Numbered from the stretch's first letter, positions 26,265 through 35,249 are shown. The stretch: 64,000 nt of DNA from Paenibacillus woosongensis (GCF_030122845.1 NZ_CP126084.1:4278001-4342000), one strand, 5' to 3'. The notes: a model not told the origin generated them from the letters alone. Program-made: numbers and translations.

Positions 26265-28134
26265 TCTGATTGGCGAGCTTGTCGCCGATCGAAAGAGGCC
26301 GAAAGTCTTCGACGGAGGCCTCTTTTATTTTTTTGAGCGAACCGAAATGCTTCAGCAGCAGCTTGCGCCGCTTCTCTCCGATCCCCGGGATCGCGTCCAG
26401 CCGCGAGGCCACCATCGATTTGGCCCGCTGCTCCCGGTGAAACGTAATCGCGAAGCGGTGAACCTCCTCCTGAATGCGCTGCAGGAGATAGAACTCCTGA
26501 CTGTCACGAGGCAGATGCACCGGCTCCGGCGGATCTCCAACCATGAGCTGGGCGGTTCTGTGCTTATCATCCTTGACGAGTCCGCACACGGGAATGAACA
26601 AGCCCAGCTCGTTCTCCAGCACGTCAACCGCTGCTGAAATTTGGCCTTTCCCGCCGTCCACGACGATCAGATCCGGCTGCGGCAAATTCTCTTTGAGCAC
26701 CCGCTCATAGCGGCGGCGAATCACTTCCCGCATCGTCTCGTAATCGTCTGGACCCTCTACGGTGCGGACTTTGTATTTCCGGTACTCTTTTTTCGCCGGC
26801 TTCCCGTCAATGAATACGACCATGGCGGATACCGGGTTCGTTCCCTGAATGTTCGAGTTGTCGAACGCCTCGATCCGCGACAGCGACTCTAACCCGATCG
26901 CAGCGCCTAAATTTTCAGCTGCCTTCGAGGTGCGCTCCTCGTCCCGCTCTATGAGCCGGAACTTCTCCTCCAGGGACACCCGGGCATTCTCCTCGGCCAT
27001 GGAGATCATTTGCCGTTTCAGCCCCCGCTGCGGCACCAGCGTCTTGACGCCAAGCCACTGCTGCAGTTCCGCGGCCCCGCTGATCGCGTCCGCGCCTTCC
27101 TTGGCATCCGCCTCTGAACCGTCCTCTCCCGTTTCCGTGCCGGTTGGTTCCGCCGGAAGCAGGATCTCCTGGGGCAATGCCGGGTTATCGCTATAATATT
27201 GCGTTATAAACGATAGAAAGTCCTGGTAGGCCTCGCCGTAGAAAGGAAATGCCGAGGCATGCCGTTCGATCATTTTTCCCTGGCGCATATACAAGATTTG
27301 CACGCACATCCAGCCTTTATCGACAGCATAACCGAACACGTCGCGGTCTTTGGCGTCGGCCATCGTAATTTTCTGCTTCTCCATCAGCGCATCGATGCTC
27401 ATAATTTGATCGCGCAGCTCTTTGGCCCGTTCGAAATACAACTCCTCGGCCGCTTCCTGCATTTTGCGCTGCAGCTCTTTTTTGATCTCTTCATGGCCGC
27501 CGCTCAGGAAAGATTGGATTTCCTGCGTAATTTCATCGTATTTCTCCTGCGGCACCTCCTCCACGCACGGCGCCATGCATTGGCCGATGTGGTAATACAG
27601 GCAGACCTCTTTAGGCATCACGTTACACTTGCGCAGCGGGTACATGCGGTCCAGCAGCTTCTTGGTCTGTTGGGCCGCATATGCGTTTGGATAAGGACCG
27701 AAATACTTCGCTTTATCCTTAAGCACCCGCCGGGTAACCTCCAGCCTTGGGTGAGGTTCATTGGTGATCTTCAAATAGGGAAACGTCTTGTCATCCTTAA
27801 GCAGAACGTTATAACGCGGATGATGCTGCTTGATCAAATTACATTCCAAAATGAGCGCTTCCATGTTGCTGGCCGTTACGATATATTCAAAATCACGGAT
27901 TTCTGAGACAAGCCGCTGGGTTTTGCCGTCGTGGCTGCCCGTAAAATAAGACCGCACGCGGTTCTTAAGCACTTTGGCTTTACCCACGTAGATGATCGTG
28001 CCCTTGCTGTTCTTCATTAAGTAGCAGCCGGGCAAGTCTGGCAGCAGCGCGAGCTTGTGGCGAATGTTTTCCAGCGCCTTCTCTTTATCCTGATCTAATT
28101 CCTGAAGCCCCTTCACCGGTTCATCCATACCCAT
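26233..28134 (-). CDS. uvrC: Excinuclease ABC subunit C
   Basis: Nucleotide-excision-repair nuclease that makes both incisions after UvrAB marks damage. Domains in order: GIY-YIG nuclease ([28 protein letters not shown], residues about 15-95), a cysteine-rich block ([21 protein letters not shown] split over two segments near 160-185), UVR motif near 205-240, RNase H-like nuclease ([10 protein letters not shown] and VVDGGKGQ), and a C-terminal helix-hairpin-helix ([17 protein letters not shown]). The longest frame begins at 28152; GAGGGGGG places the start at the ATG 28134, giving 633 residues. Confidence 0.96.
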   Translation of the reverse strand: MGMDEPVKGLQELDQDKEKALENIRHKLALLPDLPGCYLMKNSKGTIIYVGKAKVLKNRVRSYFTGSHDGKTQRLVSEIRDFEYIVTASNMEALILECNLIKQHHPRYNVLLKDDKTFPYLKITNEPHPRLEVTRRVLKDKAKYFGPYPNAYAAQQTKKLLDRMYPLRKCNVMPKEVCLYYHIGQCMAPCVEEVPQEKYDEITQEIQSFLSGGHEEIKKELQRKMQEAAEELYFERAKELRDQIMSIDALMEKQKITMADAKDRDVFGYAVDKGWMCVQILYMRQGKMIERHASAFPFYGEAYQDFLSFITQYYSDNPALPQEILLPAEPTGTETGEDGSEADAKEGADAISGAAELQQWLGVKTLVPQRGLKRQMISMAEENARVSLEEKFRLIERDEERTSKAAENLGAAIGLESLSRIEAFDNSNIQGTNPVSAMVVFIDGKPAKKEYRKYKVRTVEGPDDYETMREVIRRRYERVLKENLPQPDLIVVDGGKGQISAAVDVLENELGLFIPVCGLVKDDKHRTAQLMVGDPPEPVHLPRDSQEFYLLQRIQEEVHRFAITFHREQRAKSMVASRLDAIPGIGEKRRKLLLKHFGSLKKIKEASVEDFRPLSIGDKLANQIINALRDEES

Positions 28135-28179
28135 GTTCCCCCCTCTCCCCATGATACTACACTAAGGTATGACATAGAA

Positions 28180-28205
28180 AACGCCCCCGGAGATTCCGGA
28201 GGCGT
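28180..28205. terminator. Terminator between trxA and uvrC
   Basis: ACGCCCCCGG/CCGGAGGCGT stem with a 5-base loop and T-rich flank on the minus strand, after the trxA stop. Confidence 0.8.
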
Positions 28206-28232
28206 GAAAAAGCACGATCCCTGCACCAAAGC

Positions 28233-28550
28233 TTATTGATGCTTAGCGATAAGGCTCTTCAGAGCGTCTTTCGAGTTCAAACCGACCACTTTATCGACCG
28301 GTTGTCCGTCCTTGAAGAGGATAAGCGTCGGAATGCTCATCACGCCAAAGCGGGAAGCCGATTCTGGATTATCGTCAACATTGACTTTAGCGATTTTGAC
28401 GGAATCGCCTACTTCAGATGCCAGATCCTCCAGAATAGGAGCGATCATTTTGCAAGGACCGCACCATGGAGCCCAGAAATCAACCAGAACGGTTCCTGTG
28501 CTTTCCACTTCACTATTGAAAGTTTGATCGGATACGTTAACGATTGCCAT
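28233..28550 (-). CDS. trxA: Thioredoxin
   Basis: Cytoplasmic disulfide reductase, 105 residues, the typical size. The active site is WCGPC with cysteines 30 and 33, followed by the cis-proline in SIPTL and GQPVDKVVG. The longest frame begins at 28613; AAGGAGGAG then seven bases precedes the ATG at 28550. It is a single-gene unit with its own terminator. Oxidised substrates include ribonucleotide reductase and PAPS reductase in related bacteria. Confidence 0.97.
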   Translation of the reverse strand: MAIVNVSDQTFNSEVESTGTVLVDFWAPWCGPCKMIAPILEDLASEVGDSVKIAKVNVDDNPESASRFGVMSIPTLILFKDGQPVDKVVGLNSKDALKSLIAKHQ

Positions 28551-28807
28551 ATAAATCTCCTCCTTCATGTTAAGGGCATGTATAACATGTTCATTAAACA
28601 TGGTTTGTGTCATACATATTGGATAATGCCGCTAAAAATTAGCGTCATTCAAAGTATACCACAAATATATAGCAAATGAAAAATCGTACTCCCTGCTTGT
28701 TCTTTACAAACTGTTGAACGTTTGGTTATACTAATAATAACCCAAAACCGTTTTGTCTATGACGTATTTCATTGATAAATATTATTTTTCGAGGAGGCCC
28801 CATCGCC

Positions 28808-28963
28808 ATGGACGCAAATACGCACGTAAATGACCCGCGGGAGCATATCAACGAAGAACCGCGCAACGATTTGTTTGACCTGATGAATGGCTTTTTTGGC
28901 ATGCTGACGGTCATGGCCGTTATTTTCTTCGGCATGGTCATTTTTAAGTTTCTAGCCGGCTAA
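28808..28963 (+). CDS. Small single-helix membrane protein
   Basis: 51 residues: a polar acidic N-terminal half (NDPREHINEEPRNDLF) and one C-terminal membrane helix (about residues 27-49). The longer frame begins at 28772, but GAGGAGG precedes the ATG at 28808. I do not recognise the family. The strong ribosome site and following hairpin support a real gene. Confidence 0.65.
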   Translation: MDANTHVNDPREHINEEPRNDLFDLMNGFFGMLTVMAVIFFGMVIFKFLAG

Positions 28964-29038
28964 TGATGAGTGAATCATCAATGGCAGCACGGGTCTCCTA
29001 GGCAAACTTATACATAAGGAACCCTTTGCAGCATGAAG

Positions 29039-29076
29039 AATAGCAGACCGGGCGTACCGCTCCGGCCTGCTATTTT
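29039..29076. terminator. Bidirectional terminator
   Basis: AATAGCAGACCGG and near-complement with a 9-base loop and seven T residues on the plus strand, lying between the small membrane-protein gene and dnaI, which converge. Confidence 0.85.
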
Positions 29077-29092
29077 TTTACCCTGATATTTC

Positions 29093-30046
29093 TTACTTCT
29101 GTCCCCGCTTGTTCACGCCGCGAACCTGAACTACCTCCACGAACGGCGCAATACGATCCATAAGACGCTGTCCCTTGTGAAGTTCTTCCCCTTCCTTGCT
29201 CGTAAAGCTAAGATGCTTCTCGAGTCCTGCGAGCGAGTAATTCGATGTATAGAAGGTCGGCTTCCGGTTCATGCGGAAATTCAGAATCGAACCCATCACA
29301 TGATCACGGACCCAAGGATTCAAATTCTCAGCGCCGATATCGTCGAAAATGAGCAGGTCAGCCTGCTTCATCACTTCCACGGTTTCCTTCAGCTTCTGGC
29401 TGTCCTGGAACATCGACTTCAAATCTTCAACGAATTCCGGCATATAGACGATAACCCCGGAATATCCCGCCTTGGCCAGCTCATGCAGCAGATAACACAT
29501 CAGAAATGTTTTGCCTGTCCCAAAATGGCCTTCCAAATACAAACCGCGAGGCGATAATCCGTTCTCCTTCACCTCATTGATGTATTGGAATACCCGGCCT
29601 ACCGCAGGTGCCCGATCCAAATCCTTGGTCATGATTTCTACTTCGCTATAGCCTTCCTCCAGCGCCCGCTCATCTACGTAGAAGCTATGGATCCGCTTCT
29701 TGATGGCGAGCTCCCGTTCCCGCTGGATCTGCAGGTTGCAGGGCACTTGCCGGTCACTGATCGCAGCATCCCCGTAGAGCGTATCGACCGTTAGCTTTGT
29801 ATAATGGCCGGGAAAATCATTCGGGCAGCGATCAAGTCCCGGACAGCTGTCACAGTGACGCGAACTTCGCACATATTGGTAGAGCTTGGCCATATTTAGC
29901 GTAAGCTGCTCGTCCCTCAGCTCAGGATAACGAGCTCTTAGCTCCAGCACCAGCGGATCGCTCATCAGCTTCGCCGTCAATTCCTCCGAACGCCGGCGCA
30001 GCACCGGGCTTTTCATCTGCGTCAGCAGTTCTCCGAGTGATTCCAT
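29093..30046 (-). CDS. dnaI: Primosomal protein DnaI (helicase loader)
   Basis: AAA+ ATPase that loads the replicative helicase DnaC at oriC and during restart; 317 residues (B. subtilis 311). The N-terminal helicase-binding domain has a zinc-binding cluster, CDSCPGLDRCPNDF with histidine nearby (near residue 65). The ATPase core carries Walker A GHFGTGKTF near 170, Walker B LLIFDDIGAE near 230 and sensor 1 TFYTSNYS. It follows dnaB by 48 bases on the same strand. Confidence 0.95.
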   Translation of the reverse strand: MESLGELLTQMKSPVLRRRSEELTAKLMSDPLVLELRARYPELRDEQLTLNMAKLYQYVRSSRHCDSCPGLDRCPNDFPGHYTKLTVDTLYGDAAISDRQVPCNLQIQRERELAIKKRIHSFYVDERALEEGYSEVEIMTKDLDRAPAVGRVFQYINEVKENGLSPRGLYLEGHFGTGKTFLMCYLLHELAKAGYSGVIVYMPEFVEDLKSMFQDSQKLKETVEVMKQADLLIFDDIGAENLNPWVRDHVMGSILNFRMNRKPTFYTSNYSLAGLEKHLSFTSKEGEELHKGQRLMDRIAPFVEVVQVRGVNKRGQK

Positions 30047-30094
30047 AAGCTAACATTCACCTTCCTTATGACATGCTTCTTATTCCATATTTCC

Positions 30095-31624
30095 TTATTT
30101 GCTTGCTTTATTTTGTTTGCTGGCCTGCATTTGCTCAGCCATTTTGAGCAGCTCAGCAAATTCTTCTTCGGTGACGGCATCCCCGTTCGCTGAGCTCTCC
30201 ACGATCGGAATGTCCGGCTTGACCGTACCAGTTCTGCCGTAAGCACGGCTTCTTCCCGCCGCGGCCTGGGGCGCTGCCCCGCTGCTCTTCTCTTTACGGA
30301 CCTTCGCTTGATTGCGAATATATTGAACGGCCTTCTCATAAGAATCGATGCGCTTAAGCAGCATATTGGCAGCGATCGCATCCACGAAATTGCGGTTGAT
30401 CCGCTGCTCTCCGCCCGAAGTGAGCATTTCCATCAAGTAATGGATCAGCACGTTAATGACTTCGCCGGGCAGCTTGTAGTTCAGATCGATTTTCTCAAAA
30501 ATATCCAGCAGATTATCGGGCACGGAGCCCGGGAAAAACGTCTTCAGCAGCCGGGTATACGGCTCATTGCGCAGCATCATATTGTACTGATGTATATCGC
30601 ACTTGCTGCGGAACTGCGGAGGAACTTCGACGTAATACTCCATTTGAACGGCAACCTCCTCCGGCATCCCTTCGCCGGCAGCCGTTTCGGAGGCGCGCAG
30701 AGCTACGACCTTGGCATAAGCGACCTCTCTTTCGTCCCTCCGCCGCTTGCCTTGCCTGAAATGAAGATTCGCTTTATGCTGCAGGCTTTCCAGCAGCAGG
30801 CTGCCGTCAGGGGCAAATACGCCATCTTCATCCAGCAGGCGGCATAGATCCTGCACGCTAAGCTCATATTTGCGGGCGACATAATTGGCGATTCCCATTC
30901 CTTCGGAATTGAATCGCAGCCCCTCCACAAAAGCCCGGTTCGCTGATTCCCGCGGAAAACGGATAATGATGTCGGCATAATTGATCGCTTCTTCCTCTGC
31001 GCCCTGCAATCCCCCGGATTGCCTGGACATGGAAGATTCAGCAATCGCCTGTTCCAGCTCGTAATCGATCGCATGCGTGTTCAGTTCAAATATGTCATAG
31101 AAAGGCACCGATATGTTCTCTTTATTGTAGGCCATTCCAGTCCACTCAGGCGGCTCCTCGCAGAACATTCGCTCCCGCAGCGCAAGGACGGCGAACTTGC
31201 CGATCTTGTCGCGGAGCAGCAAGGTCAAATGCTGGGTACGGAAAAAATCGGCAGGAGAAAGCGGGGCCTGCAGCTCGTACTCGTAAATGTAGTCATCCCT
31301 TTCCGGTATGTACAATCGACTTGTCTGCAGGAGCCCAACCGCCTCCAGCTTTGATGCCTGTTCAATTAAATATTTTCGCCCCTTCTCGCTCGGCTCAAGA
31401 CCCAGCGTAAGAAACAGCTCCCGCTGCTGCTCGATCGGGGAATATCCGACCTGCTCCAAGGAGACGCGTTCGGCAAGCAGGCGATAAAAGCCGATGGCAA
31501 ACGCGCCAGCCATCGGCTGATAAACCAGACTAAGCATTCTGCCGTCGACAGCGCTGAGGCCGAAGTCGCGGTATACGCAATAACGGTGGTTCTCGGTAAA
31601 GTGCAGCATATTGTTGATGCGCAT
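30095..31624 (-). CDS. dnaB: Replication initiation protein DnaB (Gram-positive type)
   Basis: Firmicute DnaB, the membrane-associated helicase co-loader that recruits DnaI-helicase to DnaD at oriC; it is not the helicase of E. coli. 509 residues (B. subtilis 472). It has an N-terminal winged-helix/DDBH1-type domain (ENHRYCVYRDFGLSAVDGRM) and C-terminal DDBH2 helices (KIDLNYKLPGEVINVLIHYL, then FVDAIAANMLLKRI). The start follows AAGGAG by 10 bases. dnaB-dnaI is the conserved pair; nrdR, which precedes it in Bacillus, is absent, and sinI stands there instead. Confidence 0.93.
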   Translation of the reverse strand: MRINNMLHFTENHRYCVYRDFGLSAVDGRMLSLVYQPMAGAFAIGFYRLLAERVSLEQVGYSPIEQQRELFLTLGLEPSEKGRKYLIEQASKLEAVGLLQTSRLYIPERDDYIYEYELQAPLSPADFFRTQHLTLLLRDKIGKFAVLALRERMFCEEPPEWTGMAYNKENISVPFYDIFELNTHAIDYELEQAIAESSMSRQSGGLQGAEEEAINYADIIIRFPRESANRAFVEGLRFNSEGMGIANYVARKYELSVQDLCRLLDEDGVFAPDGSLLLESLQHKANLHFRQGKRRRDEREVAYAKVVALRASETAAGEGMPEEVAVQMEYYVEVPPQFRSKCDIHQYNMMLRNEPYTRLLKTFFPGSVPDNLLDIFEKIDLNYKLPGEVINVLIHYLMEMLTSGGEQRINRNFVDAIAANMLLKRIDSYEKAVQYIRNQAKVRKEKSSGAAPQAAAGRSRAYGRTGTVKPDIPIVESSANGDAVTEEEFAELLKMAEQMQASKQNKASK

Positions 31625-31765
31625 GATTTCTTCGCTCCTTCCCAGCTCACGTACGTGTAGACTTTCTCTATTCTATCACAAAAGCATTCTCCCTGAATCG
31701 TGAATACCCTACAAATTTCGCCGAAAAGCATAGTCTCTCAACACGGTAGACGATGTTTCTTCCTC

Positions 31766-31966
31766 TTATTCCTGAATGCTTCCGCTGCCGATAAATTTGC
31801 GGAATGCGGCTTGCTCCGCCGCAGAAGGAAACTTTCTCTGCAGGAAGGAACGCACCACTTCAATCGGAATTCCCGCCTCCTTGGCCGTCACGAGCAATTT
31901 GAACCATTCCGCTGCCTCATGCTCGGCTACTTCCCCGCTTCCCGCAACCTGCACAGCCTTGTTCAT
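31766..31966 (-). CDS. sinI: SinI-family anti-repressor
   Basis: Small protein expected to bind and disarm SinR. 66 residues. The core EAAEWFKLLVTAKEAGIPIE VVRSFLQRK (about residues 18-46) matches the SinI dimerisation helices: Trp, KEAG turn and the R-x-FL helix; the same fold recurs in the C-terminal part of the SinR gene at 34820. The longest frame begins at 32014, but TAGGAGG then nine bases precedes the ATG at 31966. It is divergent from the matrix operon and shares its regulatory gap, and has no visible terminator before dnaB. Confidence 0.82.
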   Translation of the reverse strand: MNKAVQVAGSGEVAEHEAAEWFKLLVTAKEAGIPIEVVRSFLQRKFPSAAEQAAFRKFIGSGSIQE

Positions 31967-32074
31967 CACCCATCGCCTCCTAATCATGATGGACTTTTCG
32001 TTTACATACAGCATCCATTAAATTCCAGAAATTTGAAGATATCAAAAGCTTGATGGAGAAATAATGATCATTCC

Positions 32075-32090
32075 ATTCTTTATAAAGAAC
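32075..32090. promoter_or_regulatory. SinR-box-like inverted repeat A
   Basis: ATTCTTTATAAAGAAC; read on the minus strand the right arm is GTTCTTT, a perfect fit to the B. subtilis SinR box GTTCTYT, and the left arm ATTCTTT fits at six of seven. The core TTCTTTATAAAGAA is a perfect palindrome, the dimer arrangement SinR prefers. It lies 132 bases before the tapA-like start and 109 before sinI. Confidence 0.6.
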
Positions 32091-32150
32091 ATTTGGCAGT
32101 TTTTACAGTTTTATATTTTGCCTTAAACCGTATATATTGAATTCAATCGA

Positions 32151-32168
32151 TGTTCTTAATAACGAACA
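32151..32168. promoter_or_regulatory. SinR-box-like inverted repeat B
   Basis: TGTTCTTAATAACGAACA has perfect 5-base arms; its half-sites GTTCTTA and GTTCGTT each fit GTTCTYT at five or six of seven positions. It sits 39 bases before the tapA-like start, just after a TATATT that could be the -10 element. Confidence 0.45.
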
Positions 32169-32206
32169 AATGGTGCGAAACAAACTTCTGGAAAGGAGGA
32201 ATCCTT

Positions 32207-33388
32207 TTGCGCAGCACTAAGGCTCCCACGGTTTGCAAGCGAAGGAAGCCGCGAAATAGACCGTTGCTGAAAACGCTCCTCCTTCTTTCCGGGCTTTTAC
32301 TTTACCTCCCAGATCAAATCGGTGCCACCTATGGCGAGTTTTCAAGCTTTAGCGACACTGCTTTTAGTGTTGAGGCCTGCCCTGTATTCCCCAGCGCAGT
32401 CGAGAATGGACTCTCCGATATGCATGCTCATTTTCGGAATGCAAGCGTTCTCGCTAGTCGGCTCCAATCTTCGACCCCCTCGTCTTTTTTTGAACCTGCT
32501 ATGGACACACCCGTTACGGCTGCACCTGTCCTCATTACATCCGCAACAAACGCTACCTATCTGGAACCGGAACAGAATTCCTTAAGCCGATTAAGTCTCC
32601 CTGAACTTGAAACTGCTGTGGAGAATACATCTCTGAAGATAAGCATCCTCCAGGAAAAGATTAGTGCAATGAATGACAGCCTTGCCAGCTCATCCGCTTC
32701 CTTCCACGAACTTAAGTATGAACTTGCGTCCGGATCCGCGGCCTTGAACCAAATGGTTCGGCTAGTCAGGGATATTCCGGCCAATTGTGCCCGGATCTCC
32801 GGGATGGGCTTGCTCAAGGAGCTAGAATGGTTCTCTGAAGCGGATACTTCGTTATCCCCCCCGCTCTCTGCTTCCTTAGCCGATCTCATCGAATACTTGC
32901 GACAAGTATATGAAGCCGGGATTGCGGTTCAGAACGTCCCGAATTCGCTCACAAATCAACTAGAGTTAGCGAAAGATTACTATCCCATGCCGAGAGAAGC
33001 AACCGGCGATGCGGTAAGCCAGGAGCTGCTTCAATGCTACGAAGCCTCGCAGCGTTCGCTGGAAGCCGAGTTACGGGAAAGTGCGGCAGAGCTTCACATA
33101 CTGAAATCGCGCTTATTCGCGATCCAAGCCGCCGCTGAGGAGAATCGTCTGCAGGATGGCGAAAAGACGGTCCAGGAGGAGGGGAACTTGGCAGCTGTCG
33201 AGGAACAACCCGATCATTTTGTAACTTCAGAAGAGGACCGTCCTGAGATGGAAGCAGAAGAAGCTGAAGAGGCTGAATTCGCGGCAGCTCCAATAATCCT
33301 GACGGAAGAACAGTTCAGTGATGAAGGTCAATCCGCTGAGGAGAGTACGGAGGACGCCTCGGTCCAAGAGGTATTACAAAACAAATAA
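32207..33388 (+). CDS. TapA-like matrix-fibre accessory protein
   Basis: First gene of a tapA-sipW-tasA-like operon. 393 residues: basic head, membrane/signal helix at about 20-34, then ATYGEFSSFSDTAFSVEACP (40-59), which matches the start of mature TapA in style (aromatic-x-D motif, then a single Cys). A coiled-coil-like stretch follows (LPELETAVENTSLKISILQE), then helices, and an acidic Glu-rich tail from about 320. B. subtilis TapA is 253 residues; beyond the head I see no clear similarity. The start is TTG at 32207, 7 bases after AAGGAGG; the earlier frame start overlaps a SinR-like box. Likely exported with SipW and anchoring TasA fibres; this is inference from position. Confidence 0.68.
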   Translation: MRSTKAPTVCKRRKPRNRPLLKTLLLLSGLLLYLPDQIGATYGEFSSFSDTAFSVEACPVFPSAVENGLSDMHAHFRNASVLASRLQSSTPSSFFEPAMDTPVTAAPVLITSATNATYLEPEQNSLSRLSLPELETAVENTSLKISILQEKISAMNDSLASSSASFHELKYELASGSAALNQMVRLVRDIPANCARISGMGLLKELEWFSEADTSLSPPLSASLADLIEYLRQVYEAGIAVQNVPNSLTNQLELAKDYYPMPREATGDAVSQELLQCYEASQRSLEAELRESAAELHILKSRLFAIQAAAEENRLQDGEKTVQEEGNLAAVEEQPDHFVTSEEDRPEMEAEEAEEAEFAAAPIILTEEQFSDEGQSAEESTEDASVQEVLQNK

Positions 33389-33412
33389 TGGGGTGGATTG
33401 GAGGAAGGATCA

Positions 33413-34003
33413 ATGAAGCTGCTATGGAAGCTGGCTGCTCAAACGGTTTATTACTCGACCGCTGCGATTTGCCTGACGGTTCTCGGCTCAGTACTGTTGT
33501 CCAGAATAACTGGCGGTGAGCCGAATTTCTACGGATATCAGCTAAAAACAGTATTATCCGGTTCGATGGAACCCACGATTCGAACGGGATCCGTTATCGC
33601 CATTTCTCCACATCATGCTGGAACGGGGATTCCTATCCAGGACGGGGATATCATCACGTACCGGGCCGATGAACAGCGGCTAATTACCCATAGGATCATA
33701 GAGGTCATAACCAGCGAAGCCGGCGGTCAGATACTGTACCGTACCCAGGGAGACAACAATGATGCTCCCGACAGCGCGCTCGTTGTCCCGGCCAATATCG
33801 TCGGCGTTTATACCGGATTCACCATCCCGTACGCTGGATATTTGCTTCACTTTGCCGGCAGCAAAGCCGGCAGCCTTCTCCTCCTTATCGTTCCAGGGCT
33901 GATACTCCTTCTCTATGGCGCTTGCTCCATATGGAAGGCCATCTCCCAGCTGGAGCAAGGCTCCGTCGTTCAAGCCGATTCAGGGGCTGACGCGCCAGAA
34001 TGA
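33413..34003 (+). CDS. sipW: SipW-type (ER-type) signal peptidase I
   Basis: Membrane signal peptidase dedicated to TasA and TapA export in Bacillus. 196 residues: N-terminal helix about 10-32, catalytic serine in LSGSMEPTI near 47, and HRIIEV near 87 with His where bacterial-type enzymes have Lys, the mark of the ER/SipW subtype. TQGDNNDAPD is box E. A C-terminal helix (about 145-170) follows. GGAGGAAGGATCA precedes the ATG at 33413; the frame opens earlier at a TTG inside that site. It lies between its two presumed substrates. Confidence 0.93.
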   Translation: MKLLWKLAAQTVYYSTAAICLTVLGSVLLSRITGGEPNFYGYQLKTVLSGSMEPTIRTGSVIAISPHHAGTGIPIQDGDIITYRADEQRLITHRIIEVITSEAGGQILYRTQGDNNDAPDSALVVPANIVGVYTGFTIPYAGYLLHFAGSKAGSLLLLIVPGLILLLYGACSIWKAISQLEQGSVVQADSGADAPE

Positions 34004-34081
34004 TTTTTATCTCCTGATTGTTGTCCTTATGCCCATCATAAGGCCGCAATATATCAATTATCCTTAAGGAGGAGCTTGATT

Positions 34082-34675
34082 ATGGGAATCAAGAAAACAT
34101 TAGGTCTCGGTATGGCAACGGCCGCTTTAGGTCTGGCATTGATTGGCGGAGGGACGTTCGCTTACTTCAGCGATTCGGTGGAAACGTCGGGGACTTTCGC
34201 TTCAGGGACGCTTGACTTGAATGCGGAGCCTACCGTAGTCATCAACCTTGACAACATCAAGCCTGGCGACTATGGGATCCGGACCTTCAAGCTGTTTAAC
34301 AACGGTACGCTGGATATTGAAAAGGTCCTTCTCCGCACTTCCTACAGTGTGACCAACATGGCGGGAGCCCCGGCAAATACAGACGACTTCGGAAAACACA
34401 TTAAGGTGATGTTTTTAACCAATCTCGACAAACAGGAAGACGTCATTTATGAAACGACGCTTTACGAACTGCAATCCCTGGCGCCGGACGCGGTAGATAA
34501 CAAATGGCAGGAGTGGTTCGAAGAACGGGGCGGGCTAAAAGCCGGCACCTCGGATAATCTCATCGTTAAATTTGAATTCGTGGATAACAACGAGGATCAA
34601 AACCAGTTCCAAGGGGACGCCCTCCAGCTGAAATGGATCTTTGAGGCGCGGCAAGGAACCGGCACGGCTAAATAG
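34082..34675 (+). CDS. tasA: TasA/camelysin-family matrix-fibre protein
   Basis: Major extracellular biofilm fibre protein, 197 residues (B. subtilis TasA 261). The signal peptide MGIKKTLGLGMATAALGLAL is almost that of TasA, ending GGGTFAYFSD, the SipW cleavage site. TSGTFASGTLDL is the typical start of the mature fold, then NIKPGDYGIRTFKLFNNGTL and a C-terminal LQLKWIFEA strand. It is shorter than TasA, nearer CalY/camelysin in length. AAGGAGG is 9 bases before ATG 34082. Third gene of the operon, followed by a terminator. Confidence 0.92.
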   Translation: MGIKKTLGLGMATAALGLALIGGGTFAYFSDSVETSGTFASGTLDLNAEPTVVINLDNIKPGDYGIRTFKLFNNGTLDIEKVLLRTSYSVTNMAGAPANTDDFGKHIKVMFLTNLDKQEDVIYETTLYELQSLAPDAVDNKWQEWFEERGGLKAGTSDNLIVKFEFVDNNEDQNQFQGDALQLKWIFEARQGTGTAK

Positions 34676-34694
34676 TCCGTTTCTCCCCGGTCCC

Positions 34695-34735
34695 GGACAC
34701 CTTTATCCGTCATCCGCGGATCAGGGTGTCCTTTT
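34695..34735 (+). terminator. Terminator after tasA
   Basis: GGACACC/GGGTGTCC outer stem with inner ATCCG/CGGAT pairing, followed by TTTT. It separates tasA from the independently promoted sinR. Confidence 0.85.
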
Positions 34736-34746
34736 GCCGTCCGTTT

Positions 34747-34775
34747 TTGTCGGCTGCTGCACATTTTGTTATAAT
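34747..34775 (+). promoter_or_regulatory. Sigma-A promoter of sinR
   Basis: TTGTCG, 17-base spacer, TATAAT, 45 bases before the sinR start. An inverted repeat TATCTT-N5-AAGATA at 34787-34803 lies near the expected transcription start and could be an operator. Confidence 0.75.
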
Positions 34776-34819
34776 GATTTGAGAAATATCTTCTATTAAG
34801 ATAGAAAGGCGTCGTCCTT

Positions 34820-35170
34820 ATGGCAGAACACATTGGAGAGCGCATTCAAAAATTCCGCCTGAAGCAGAAAATGTCGTTAACGGAGCTAGCCGAAAAAGCG
34901 GATGTCGCCAAGTCCTACTTAAGCAACGTTGAACGGAACATACAGGGCAATCCTTCCATTCACTTCATCGAGAAGGTCGCTTGCGCGCTGAATGTTACGA
35001 TTCCCATGCTGCTGTTTGAAGATCAGCCCGCTGAACCTCTGCTCGATCCGGAGTGGTCTCTGCTTGTGCAGGAAGCGATAGATTCAGGGATCAGCAAGCA
35101 GGAGTTCAAGGAATTTCTGGAGTTTCAGAAGTGGAAGCAAGGGCAAGGCAGGAACGCAGAGTGGAAATAA
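34820..35170 (+). CDS. sinR: Biofilm master repressor SinR
   Basis: DNA-binding repressor of matrix genes, 116 residues (B. subtilis 111). The N-terminal HTH_3 domain (IGERIQKFRLKQKMSLTELA, then AKSYLSNVERN, NPSIHFIEKVA) is nearly that of SinR. The C-terminal SinI-like helices (DPEWSLLVQEAIDSG, SKQEFKEFLEFQKW) form the SinR tetramer or SinI heterodimer. It is last in the cluster, behind its own promoter, whereas in B. subtilis sinI-sinR are adjacent and face tasA. Expected targets are the boxes at 32075 and 32151. Confidence 0.93.
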   Translation: MAEHIGERIQKFRLKQKMSLTELAEKADVAKSYLSNVERNIQGNPSIHFIEKVACALNVTIPMLLFEDQPAEPLLDPEWSLLVQEAIDSGISKQEFKEFLEFQKWKQGQGRNAEWK

Positions 35171-35185
35171 CATGATATAAAAACA

Positions 35186-35211
35186 AAGCCCCGGGCTATA
35201 GCCCGGGGCTT
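35186..35211. terminator. Bidirectional terminator after sinR
   Basis: AAGCCCCGGGC/GCCCGGGGCTT with a 4-base loop between sinR and yuiB, which converge. Confidence 0.88.
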
Positions 35212-35249
35212 CTCTATAAGACGTTGCATCTTGCCGTCAGAAGCGGCGG

